Shown here one piece after another: positions 1 through 5,012 of a DNA stretch of 5,012 bases. Source of the DNA: Syntrophaceae bacterium PtaB.Bin038 (GTDB lineage Bacteria; Desulfobacterota; Syntrophia; Syntrophales; UBA2192). The notes beneath the pieces were generated by a model. That model saw only the letters and a list, made by a program, of their open reading frames with translations. It was not told the origin of the DNA and searched no databases. A program made the position numbers and the translations under genes. Position 1 is the first letter of the stretch; every line of letters begins with the position of its first letter. The stretch is from the NCBI GenBank assembly GCA_002067855.1, contig MVQS01000223.1, forward strand, positions 1 through 5,012, read 5' to 3'.

Positions 1-1089
1 CTGGAGTTCGCGCACGTTTCCGGGCCAGCCGTATTGAACGACGGCCTTCATCGCGGCCTCATCGATCCTGACGACATTCTTGCCGAAGTTGTGGTTGAAT
101 TTCTGAAGAAAGAAAGCGGCCAGGTCGGGGATGTCCTCCCTGCGTTCCCTCAGCGGGGGCATGTGGATCGTGACGACCTTGAGTCGGTAGAAGAGGTCCT
201 CGCGGAATCGCCCATGCTTCATTTCCTCGAGCAGGTCCTTGTTGGTGGCCGACACGATCCGCACGTCGACCTTGATCGGCTCGCGGCCCCCGACACGCAT
301 GATCTCGCGTTCCTGCAGCACCCTTAGGAGCTTGGACTGCGTCATCAGAGGCAAATCGCCGACCTCGTCGAGAAAGATCGTCCCTCCGCTTGCGGCCTCG
401 AACAGGCCCTTCCTCCTCTGCGTGGCGCCCGTGAACGCGCCGGGCTCGTAGCCGAACAGCTCGCTCTCGAGAAGGGTCTCGGGGATCGCCGCGCAGTTGA
501 CGGCCATGAAGGCCTTCTCCCGCCGCCCGCTGTTGTAGTGGATCGCCTTGGCGATCAGCTCCTTCCCGGTGCCGCTCTCCCCGAGAATCAGGACCGTGGC
601 GGGGCTGTCGGCCACCTTGCGGACGATGTGGACGACGTCCTTGATCGCCCTGGAGTGGCCGATGATCCCCTGGATGCTGAACATGTCGTTCAGGGCTTTC
701 CGGAGCTCGAGATTGCGCTGCATCAGCTCCTTGCGCTCGAGGGCACGGCGGACCGCGAGAAGCACGACTTCCCTGTCGAGGGGTTTCGTCAGGTAGTCGA
801 AGGCACCTTTCTTCATGGCGTCGACGGCCGAATCGACGGTCCCGAAGGCGGTCATGAGGATCACCGTCGGGGGCTGCTTGAGCCCCTTGAGTTTCTCGAG
901 CAGCTCGATCCCGTCCATCCTTCCCATCTTGAGATCGGTGAGCACGAGGTCCGGCTCGTAGGCCTTCGCCAGCTTCAGGGCCTCCTCGCCCGACGAGGCC
1001 GAATAGGTCTCGAACCCCTCGTCGGCCAGGATGGTCGTGAGGATCTCGCGCTGCAGGGTCTCGTCGTCCACGATCAGGATGACCGCCAT
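1..1089 (-). CDS. Sigma-54-dependent NtrC-family response regulator (C-terminus cut by window edge)
   Basis: Transcriptional activator that, when phosphorylated, uses ATP hydrolysis to open sigma-54 RNA polymerase promoters; cytoplasmic. The 363 visible residues begin MAVILIVDDE and run without a stop to base 1. Receiver domain about 3-118: acidic pair D8/D9, phosphoacceptor D52 (LTDLKM), T80 and K102. AAA+ domain from about 140: Walker A GESGTGKE (170-177), sigma-54 contact loop GAFTGA (217-222), Walker B IFLDE (238-242), REDLFYRL (296-303) and the YGWPGNVREL motif near 353-362. The Fis-type DNA-binding helix-turn-helix must lie beyond the left edge, so target sites cannot be predicted. The start is supported by GGAGGA six bases upstream, inside the kinase gene, and by the 16-bp overlap with that gene, which implies translational coupling. 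It is of the AtoC/ZraR/HydG type; the exact regulon is unknown. Family assignment is very secure. Confidence 0.97.
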   Translation of the reverse strand, partial: MAVILIVDDETLQREILTTILADEGFETYSASSGEEALKLAKAYEPDLVLTDLKMGRMDGIELLEKLKGLKQPPTVILMTAFGTVDSAVDAMKKGAFDYLTKPLDREVVLLAVRRALERKELMQRNLELRKALNDMFSIQGIIGHSRAIKDVVHIVRKVADSPATVLILGESGTGKELIAKAIHYNSGRREKAFMAVNCAAIPETLLESELFGYEPGAFTGATQRRKGLFEAASGGTIFLDEVGDLPLMTQSKLLRVLQEREIMRVGGREPIKVDVRIVSATNKDLLEEMKHGRFREDLFYRLKVVTIHMPPLRERREDIPDLAAFFLQKFNHNFGKNVVRIDEAAMKAVVQYGWPGNVRELQ

Positions 1090-2555
1090 GGCTGTTCCTC
1101 CCCCGGGTCTGCGCCGGCCTGCGCCGCTTCGGAGCCCTCGAGGGGGAGGCGGATCGTCACCTCGCTTCCCTGTCCCTCGACGCTCGAGAACTCGATCCTG
1201 CCCCGATGCTCCTCGATGACCCGCTTCGTCATGGCCAGCCCCAGGCCGAGCCCCTTGCTCTTGGTCGTGAAGAAGGGCTCGAAGACGCGGCCGAGGTGTT
1301 CCGCCGACACGCCGGTTCCCGTGTCGGAGATGCGCAGGACGAAACGGCCGTCACTCTCCTCCGACGCGATCGTCAGAGTTCCGCCGTCCGGCATGGCCTG
1401 GAAGGCGTTGGTCACCAGGTTGAACAGGCAGCTCTTCATGAGCTCCATGTCCAGCCTCAGCTCCGGCAGGGCCCCGTAGGCCTCGACGATCCGGATCCGG
1501 TCCGAATCCGCCTTGGCCCTCACGATCTCGACGACGTCGGCCAGCAGCTCCCGGGTGCTGCAGGGCTGGAGGTCGAGCTTGAGCGGCTTGCCGTAGTCGA
1601 GGAAATCCCCGACGAGGCGGTCGAGGCGATGGATTTCCTCCTTCATGCTCTCCACCAGCCTTTCGAACCCCTCGGCGCCGGCGCCGTCGGCGGGTCGGTA
1701 TTTCGCCCGGATGTGGTCGATGGAGAGGCTGATGAAGTTCAGCGGGTTGCGGATCTCGTGCGCGATCCCACGGGAGAGCTGCCCCACGGCGGAGAGATGC
1801 TCCGCCTCGCGGAGACGCTCCTCGAGCCTGCGCTGCTCCCGGAGCCGCTGGACCATGAAATTGAAGCTCCGCGTCAGGTCCCCGATCTCGTCCTTCCGGT
1901 CCACCGGGAGGTTCTGGTCGAGATCGCCCGCCGCCACCTTGCGGGCCGCGGCAACGACGTTGTGGATGGGTTCCGTGTACCACACGGAGAGGAACGTGGA
2001 GAGGAGAATGCCGATGGCGAAGACCGACAGGGCGGCGAGGATGCGCTTCGTCGTGTTGCGGCGCAGCGTCTCCTGGAGATTCTCCACGTTGATCTGGAGG
2101 TGGATGTAGCCGTAGTGGGCCTGACCGGCGATGACGGGAATGATGACGTTGTAGGCCTTGCCCTCCTGGTCGACGGCCGGTTCCCCGAGCTCGGCCTTGA
2201 TGATGAGCTCCTTCTTCTTCTGGCTCACCGGTGTGCCGATCTTGTTGGGGTTGGTGCTTGCGATGATCTCGTCGGCGTTGCTGATGATGGAGATTTCCTT
2301 GATACCCTTGGTCTTCAGCGACGAGAGGTACTGCTCGAGGCGCGTCTCGCTCGAGGCGCCCCCCGTGACTTCCTCGACGCCCACCTGGACCGCCTGGGCC
2401 AGCTCGGCCGTCTGGCTCTCGATCTGGGCCATGAGGTTCCTCTCGGCCTGCCAGTAGATGGTGATCAGGGTGACCAGCAGGACCGCGGTCATCAGGAGCA
2501 TCATGAGGACGAGCTTCTTGTTGAGGGAAAGGTTGAGGAAAAAGGTCTTCACCAT
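1074..2555 (-). CDS. Membrane sensor histidine kinase (HAMP-HisKA-HATPase), partner of the downstream regulator
   Basis: Inner-membrane kinase of 493 residues that autophosphorylates on histidine and passes the phosphate to D52 of the adjacent regulator. A short N-terminal tail precedes TM1 (about 14-33). An extracytoplasmic domain (about 35-168) contains IISNADEIIASTNPNKIGTP, which looks like a Cache/PAS-type sensor. TM2 is about 170-192 and HAMP about 193-245. The H-box HEIRNPLN gives phosphoacceptor H266. The N-box has N379 and N383 (NLVTNAFQAM), G1 is DTGTG (411-415), the F-box is FEPFF (425-429) and G2 is GLGLGL (435-440). All catalytic motifs are intact. It belongs to the ZraS/AtoS/NtrB-like group; the ligand is unknown. 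The last 20 residues are a polar tail overlapping the regulator start. The ATG start is chosen because the hydrophobic N-terminus begins there; the nearest strong Shine-Dalgarno, AGGAGG, is unusually far (17 bases), and no in-frame start codon lies between. Confidence 0.95.
   Translation of the reverse strand: MVKTFFLNLSLNKKLVLMMLLMTAVLLVTLITIYWQAERNLMAQIESQTAELAQAVQVGVEEVTGGASSETRLEQYLSSLKTKGIKEISIISNADEIIASTNPNKIGTPVSQKKKELIIKAELGEPAVDQEGKAYNVIIPVIAGQAHYGYIHLQINVENLQETLRRNTTKRILAALSVFAIGILLSTFLSVWYTEPIHNVVAAARKVAAGDLDQNLPVDRKDEIGDLTRSFNFMVQRLREQRRLEERLREAEHLSAVGQLSRGIAHEIRNPLNFISLSIDHIRAKYRPADGAGAEGFERLVESMKEEIHRLDRLVGDFLDYGKPLKLDLQPCSTRELLADVVEIVRAKADSDRIRIVEAYGALPELRLDMELMKSCLFNLVTNAFQAMPDGGTLTIASEESDGRFVLRISDTGTGVSAEHLGRVFEPFFTTKSKGLGLGLAMTKRVIEEHRGRIEFSSVEGQGSEVTIRLPLEGSEAAQAGADPGEEQPWRSS
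1096..1101 (-). promoter_or_regulatory. Ribosome binding site of the response regulator
   Basis: GGAGGA on the minus strand, six bases before the ATG at 1089-1087. It lies within the last codons of the kinase gene and fixes the regulator start despite the 16-bp gene overlap. Confidence 0.8.
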
Positions 2556-2637
2556 GCCGTCGCGTCCGTCGTCCTCCTGCCTGCTCCATCGGGCCTCGCG
2601 GCCGGTCCGGGGCGGTGTCGCGCCCTGCCGGCTTCAC

Positions 2638-2666
2638 CCTTAGCACCAAAGGCCCGCGCCTGTCAA
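2638..2666 (-). promoter_or_regulatory. Candidate sigma-70-type promoter of the two-component operon
   Basis: On the minus strand a perfect -35 box TTGACA (2666-2661) is followed after 17 bases by CTAAGG (2643-2638), a poor -10 box. Transcription would start near 2630, leaving a leader of about 75 bases before the kinase ATG. The perfect -35 with a weak -10 would fit an activated or low-level promoter, but this rests on pattern only. Confidence 0.45.
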
Positions 2667-2668
2667 CG

Positions 2669-2684
2669 GCGCCCGATCGGGCGC
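2669..2684. promoter_or_regulatory. Perfect 16-bp palindrome, candidate operator between divergent promoters
   Basis: GCGCCCGATCGGGCGC is an exact palindrome with 8-base arms. It lies two bases upstream of the kinase -35 box and 14 bases upstream of the -35 box of the rightward operon. A dimeric regulator bound here could contact polymerase at both promoters. In GC-rich DNA such palindromes can arise by chance, and no binding protein can be named. Confidence 0.45.
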
Positions 2685-2698
2685 GGCCGACTCCGGCG

Positions 2699-2727
2699 TT
2701 GCTTTTCCGCGGGGGCGCCACTATAAT
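2699..2727 (+). promoter_or_regulatory. Sigma-70-type promoter of the YihY-cNMP operon
   Basis: TTGCTT (2699-2704) and a perfect TATAAT (2722-2727) are separated by 17 bases. The expected start is near 2734, giving a leader of about 40 bases. This is the clearest promoter in the window, and AT-rich TATAAT stands out in this GC-rich background. Confidence 0.75.
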
Positions 2728-2762
2728 CAGGCCCTCTTCACGAATCGGTACGCAGCCTTGCC

Positions 2763-2766
2763 GGAG
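2763..2766 (+). promoter_or_regulatory. Ribosome binding site deciding the GTG start of the YihY-like gene
   Basis: GGAG lies eight bases before the GTG at 2775. The alternative in-frame ATG at 2799 has no purine-rich site at the right distance, so the GTG is preferred; the proteins would differ by eight residues. Confidence 0.6.
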
Positions 2767-2774
2767 ACGACGAC

Positions 2775-4136
2775 GTGGCTCCCGACACGACAGACCGCAT
2801 GACGACGCACCGGGACCGGTGGATCACCCCGGCGGTCGTCCTGCGCTTTTCCATCCTGTCGTTCCTGCGGAACCGCGATCTCCACACGGCCGCCACGCTT
2901 GCCTTCTACGGCGTGTTCGCCCTGATCCCCCTGTGCCTGGCGGTCCTTGTCCTTCTCAGCCAGGTCTTCGTCTCGTCCCGGCAGGCGAGCCGGGCCATCG
3001 AGTCGATCATCATCCAGATCGTCCCCGAGCACTACGAGGTCATCCTGCGCGAGGTGTTCTCCATCGCGGAGCAGCGGGCCCTCGGGCTGATCGGGCTCGT
3101 GCCGCTGCTGTGGTCCGTCGTGCCCTTGGTCAGAGCGATCCGGAGCGGGTTCATCGGCGTCTTCAAGACGGATCGCCCCGTCGGGTTTTTCCGCGACAAG
3201 CTCGTCGATTTTCTCGCCGTCCTGTCCTTTCTGCTCCTGTTTCTGGGGCTCGCCGCGGGCCAGATCCTCTACGCGGCGGTGCTGGGGGACACGGCGGTCC
3301 CCGGCGCGGCGTGGAGGGGGGAACTGGACCGGGCGCTTCCCTTCCTGACGGGGACCCTGTTTCTCGCGATCTTTTTCTGGGTCTTTTCCCCCGTGCGCCT
3401 CGAGGGGTGGAACCTGCTGACGGGCGCCCTGTGCACGGCCGTGCTCTGGTCGATCGTCCGCCCGCTCTTCACGGCTTTCCTGCAGTACAACCCGGACTAC
3501 GGGGTCGCCTTCGGGTCCCTCAAGGCGGTCTTCGTGCTGGTCGTCTGGATCTACTACACCTTCGCGGTGATCCTGTTCGGGACGGAGTTGCTGGCCAACA
3601 CCCGCCGACGGGAGGCCCTGCTGCTCTCGCGCCTCCTGGATCGGGGGCCCGCGGTCGGCAGGGTCTCCCCGCCGGTGCCCGCACGCTTCGTGCGCTCCTT
3701 CGAGGCCGGGGAAACGATCTTCGAGGAAGGAAGCCGGGGCAGGGAAATGTACTACATCCTGTCCGGAACGGTCCGGATTCTCCGGAAGGGGCAGCTGATC
3801 CGGGAAATGGCCGAGGGCGAGTACTTCGGGGAGATGGCCATGCTGATCCAGGCGCCGAGGACGGCGTCAGCCGTGGCGGCCGCCCCGGACACGCGGCTCG
3901 TGGTCGTCTCGGAGGCCAACCTCGAGACGATCCTGAGGGAGAACCCCCGCATCGTGGTCTCTTTCCTCCGGGTGATGTCCGATCGCCTCCGGGCGCTCAA
4001 CGAGAGGATGGACGACACGCCCCCGGGGTGCCGGGGCGCGGGGGAGGGTGCGGAAGCGGCACGGAACGGGGCGGGCGACCCGCAGGCCGGGGTGCCGGGT
4101 CGGGTGGAACCACAGGGGAAGGGAGGCAGGACATGA
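2775..4136 (+). CDS. YihY/BrkB-family inner-membrane protein fused to a C-terminal cyclic-nucleotide-binding domain
   Basis: The 453-residue protein has two parts. Residues about 25-285 are a YihY/BrkB (UPF0761, once called ribonuclease BN) membrane domain. It shows the family-like TLAFYGVFALIPL near 41-53 and about six hydrophobic segments: 37-63, 105-121, 144-170, 187-205, 212-233 and 249-272. Residues about 303-413 form a Crp/PKA-type cyclic-nucleotide-binding fold. The phosphate-binding cassette is FGEMAML (351-357) followed by PRTASA (361-366), with the Glu and Arg that contact the nucleotide (E353, R362) both present. No helix-turn-helix follows, so the domain probably senses a ligand rather than binding DNA. 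The last 40 residues are Gly/Arg/Glu-rich and probably disordered. YihY-family proteins lack a firmly established biochemical role (envelope integrity or transport are suggested), so this may be a nucleotide-gated membrane protein; that is inference. It is the first gene of its operon and overlaps the next by ATGA. Confidence 0.9.
   Translation: MAPDTTDRMTTHRDRWITPAVVLRFSILSFLRNRDLHTAATLAFYGVFALIPLCLAVLVLLSQVFVSSRQASRAIESIIIQIVPEHYEVILREVFSIAEQRALGLIGLVPLLWSVVPLVRAIRSGFIGVFKTDRPVGFFRDKLVDFLAVLSFLLLFLGLAAGQILYAAVLGDTAVPGAAWRGELDRALPFLTGTLFLAIFFWVFSPVRLEGWNLLTGALCTAVLWSIVRPLFTAFLQYNPDYGVAFGSLKAVFVLVVWIYYTFAVILFGTELLANTRRREALLLSRLLDRGPAVGRVSPPVPARFVRSFEAGETIFEEGSRGREMYYILSGTVRILRKGQLIREMAEGEYFGEMAMLIQAPRTASAVAAAPDTRLVVVSEANLETILRENPRIVVSFLRVMSDRLRALNERMDDTPPGCRGAGEGAEAARNGAGDPQAGVPGRVEPQGKGGRT
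4121..4126 (+). promoter_or_regulatory. Ribosome binding site of the NifX-like gene
   Basis: GGGAGG lies six bases before the ATG at 4133, inside the last codons of the YihY-like gene. A strong site together with the ATGA stop-start overlap indicates this gene is, or recently was, translated. Confidence 0.75.
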
Positions 4137-4465
4137 GGATCTGTATTTCGTCGACGGGACCCGGGTTGAGCGACCTGGTGGATCCCCGGTTCGGCCGGTG
4201 CCGGTACTACATCTTCTTCGATGACATCCGAGGGGCCTACGAGGCGGAGGAAAACTCGGCCGGCGTGCATTGAATCACCCGGGGCACGGCTGCCGGGAAC
4301 CAAGTAGCCGGGAAAAACGTGGACGCGGTGATTACCGGGCACATCGGGCGGAAGGCCTCGGCCGCCCTGAAAGAGGCGGGCGTCCGAATCTTCCTCGGCG
4401 CCTCGGGGACGGTGCAATCCGCCCTCGACGCCTTCAAGACCGGAAAGCTCGAAGAGAGGGCTTAA
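4133..4465 (+). pseudogene. Dinitrogenase iron-molybdenum cofactor (NifX/NafY, COG1433-like) protein interrupted by in-frame TGA at codon 47
   Basis: The family consists of small cytoplasmic proteins that bind metal clusters or act as accessory factors. The first part, codons 1-46, starts MRICISSTGPGLSDLVDPRF and includes DPRFGRCRYYIFFD, the family's N-terminal signature. Codon 47 is TGA (4271-4273). The same frame then stays open through KNVDAVITGHIG (from codon 61) and VRIFLGASGTV to EERA and TAA at 4463, for 110 codons, a normal family length. The conserved loop expected around codons 47-52 (typically GGAG) reads ITRG here. Three explanations are possible: a pseudogene or sequence error, perhaps with two indels restoring SPGAGTAAG; a single nonsense mutation; or selenocysteine insertion at position 47. 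C4 and C23 are the only Cys, and no redox pair flanks position 47. Family assignment is secure; functional status is open. It is translationally coupled to the YihY-cNMP gene. Confidence 0.8.
4287..4310 (+). promoter_or_regulatory. Hairpin downstream of the in-frame TGA, SECIS-like
   Basis: CGGCTGC (4287-4293) pairs with GTAGCCG (4304-4310): seven pairs, one of them G-U, enclosing a 10-base loop (4294-4303) that begins CG. The loop starts 20 bases after the TGA. As I recall the general bacterial SECIS description (short upper stem, small loop with a G in its first two positions, about 16-37 bases from the UGA), this fits. A competing hairpin (4278-4297) uses some of the same bases, and such stems are common in GC-rich DNA. 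Confidence 0.3.
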
Positions 4466-4586
4466 GGCCGGAGGCTGAGGGCTCATGGCCAATGAGAATG
4501 CATAAGGCTCAAGGCGCATGGCTTGTCGAACGATTCTTGTGGTTTCTTCATCTTCGCCCTGAGCCTTATGCCTGACGCCTGCGGCC
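4463..4586. repeat. Degenerate 7-bp-periodic repeat in two inverted arms between convergent genes
   Basis: On the plus strand the triplet GGC recurs exactly every 7 bases at 4466, 4473, 4480 and 4487, then at 4506, 4513 and 4520 after a phase slip. In the right half GCC recurs every 7 bases at 4556, 4563, 4570, 4577 and 4584. The halves are inverted copies: GCATAAGGCTCAAGGCG (4500-4516) pairs with CGCCCTGAGCCTTATGC (4555-4571) over 17 bases with one mismatch, leaving a 38-base loop. The first unit includes the TAA stop of the NifX-like gene, and the last approaches the panB stop. I see no gene here; the spacer may serve as a bidirectional terminator. Confidence 0.7.
4500..4571. terminator. 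Candidate bidirectional terminator hairpin (long inverted repeat)
   Basis: The 17-base inverted arms at 4500-4516 and 4555-4571 (one mismatch) lie between two genes that converge, where a terminator is expected on both strands. The 38-base loop is long, and neither arm is followed by a clear run of T, so classical Rho-independent termination is not shown. Confidence 0.35.
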
Positions 4587-4596
4587 TTCTGGCCGC
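4581..4596 (-). terminator. Short GC hairpin at the panB stop codon
   Basis: GCGGCC TTCT GGCCGC forms a 6-bp stem with a 4-base loop, overlapping the panB TAG by one base. It has no T-tract on either strand, so it is at most a weak terminator or a transcript-end stabiliser. Confidence 0.3.
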
Positions 4597-5012
4597 TAGA
4601 ACGAGTGCTCCGGGCCGGGGAACGTCCCCTTCTTCACCTCGTCGATGTACTGCGCCGCCGCCTCCTTGATCTGCGTGTTCAGCGTCGCGTACTTCTTGAC
4701 GAACTTGGGGGTGAAGCGCTCGAAGAGCCCCAGCATGTCGTGCACGACGAGGACCTGGCCGTCGCAGTGCACCCCGCCGCCGATGCCGATCGTGGAGATC
4801 GAGAGCGACGCCGTGATCTTCTGCGCCAGCGCCGCGGGCACGCACTCCAGGACGATGGAGAAGGCGCCCGCCTCCTCGAGGATCCTGGCGTCCTCGAGAA
4901 GCCTCACCGCCGAGGGATCGTCCTTGCCCTGCACCCGGTAGCCCCCGAGCTGGTGCACGGACTGGGGTGTCAGGCCGATGTGGGCCATCACGGGGATGCC
5001 CGCCCGGGCGAT
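4596..5012 (-). CDS. panB: 3-methyl-2-oxobutanoate hydroxymethyltransferase, C-terminal half (N-terminus beyond window)
   Basis: PanB is the first committed step of pantothenate (vitamin B5, then coenzyme A) synthesis: it transfers a hydroxymethyl group from methylenetetrahydrofolate to 2-oxoisovalerate (3-methyl-2-oxobutanoate), giving ketopantoate in the cytoplasm. The 138 visible residues start in frame at the right edge with IARAGIPVMAHIGLTPQSVH and contain the family signature HIGLTPQ, then LGGYRVQGK. Next come IVLECVP, whose Glu (visible residue 56) is the family's catalytic base, IGIGGG, CDGQVLVVHDMLG and a C-terminal FTPKFVKKYA segment. The family is about 260-280 residues long, so roughly half is missing only because of the window edge. 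The reading frame is intact and ends at TAG. It is the last gene of its leftward unit and converges on the NifX-like gene; any panC or panD would lie to the right. Confidence 0.96.
   Translation of the reverse strand: MARAGIPVMAHIGLTPQSVHQLGGYRVQGKDDPSAVRLLEDARILEEAGAFSIVLECVPAALAQKITASLSISTIGIGGGVHCDGQVLVVHDMLGLFERFTPKFVKKYATLNTQIKEAAAQYIDEVKKGTFPGPEHSF

Noticed and set aside
538..1479. Plus-strand open frame (313 codons) opposite the response regulator and kinase end
   Set aside because: Antisense shadow; the minus strand carries intact receiver and AAA+ motifs over the same bases.
2573..2578. AGGAGG as the ribosome binding site of the histidine kinase
   Set aside because: It is 17 bases from the ATG, too far for normal use, and no in-frame start codon lies closer, so it is not called as a firm feature.
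2685..2704. Possible sigma-54 -24/-12 promoter ending in TTGCT
   Set aside because: No GG occurs at the required distance before the GC. The same TTGCTT instead fits a -35 box 17 bases from TATAAT.
1206..2726. Long plus-strand open frame (506 codons) opposite the histidine kinase
   Set aside because: Composition is Asp/Leu/Gly/Arg-rich with no domain. It is the antisense shadow of a high-GC gene whose minus-strand protein has every kinase motif.
2615..4273. Plus-strand 552-codon open frame covering the YihY-like gene in another frame
   Set aside because: The protein is Arg/Gly/Pro-rich without domains. Only its last 46 codons, the NifX-like start, are real, and these have their own ATG and ribosome site.
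3752..4519. Minus-strand 255-codon open frame opposite the cNMP domain and NifX-like gene
   Set aside because: Antisense shadow with biased composition; the opposite strand encodes recognisable domains.
4270..4575. Open frame starting MNHPGHGC just before the TGA
   Set aside because: It is out of frame with the clear NifX-like 3' half, has no ribosome site and shows no family resemblance.
4483..4845. Minus-strand 120-codon open frame overlapping panB
   Set aside because: Arg/Ala-rich out-of-frame shadow of the panB frame.

Overview
The window is GC-rich (roughly 60-65% by eye), densely coded bacterial DNA. The combination of an NtrC-type two-component pair, a YihY membrane protein fused to a cyclic-nucleotide domain, a NifX/NafY-like small protein and panB fits a Deltaproteobacteria/Desulfobacterota-like genome. 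That placement is inference; no marker gene fixes it.

Layout. (1) 1-2555, minus strand: a two-component operon. A membrane histidine kinase (1074-2555) is followed, with a 16-bp overlap, by a sigma-54-dependent response regulator (start at 1089) whose C-terminal DNA-binding domain lies beyond the left edge. (2) 2556-2774: a 219-bp divergent control region. It holds a good sigma-70-type promoter for the rightward operon, a weaker one with a perfect -35 for the kinase, and a perfect 16-bp palindrome between the two -35 boxes. (3) 2775-4465, plus strand: a two-gene operon. A YihY/BrkB-like membrane protein with a C-terminal cyclic-nucleotide-binding domain overlaps by ATGA a short dinitrogenase iron-molybdenum cofactor (NifX/NafY-like) gene. 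The second gene is interrupted by an in-frame TGA at codon 47, although the frame, length and family motifs continue beyond it. (4) 4463-4596: a convergent intergenic spacer made of 7-bp-periodic degenerate repeats in two inverted arms, with no gene. (5) 4596-5012, minus strand: the C-terminal half of panB (pantothenate/CoA synthesis), running off the right edge.

How the genes may work together. The kinase senses something outside the membrane and phosphorylates the regulator, which would activate sigma-54 promoters elsewhere; no convincing -24/-12 site was seen here. The divergent YihY-cNMP gene may share control through the central palindrome. panB is unrelated and simply meets this operon tail to tail.

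Most worth checking: the interrupted NifX-like gene. A hairpin after the TGA resembles a bacterial SECIS element, but a two-indel explanation restores a family GAG motif and I consider that more likely. Next are the heptad-periodic inverted repeat, the YihY-cNMP fusion and the inter-promoter palindrome.
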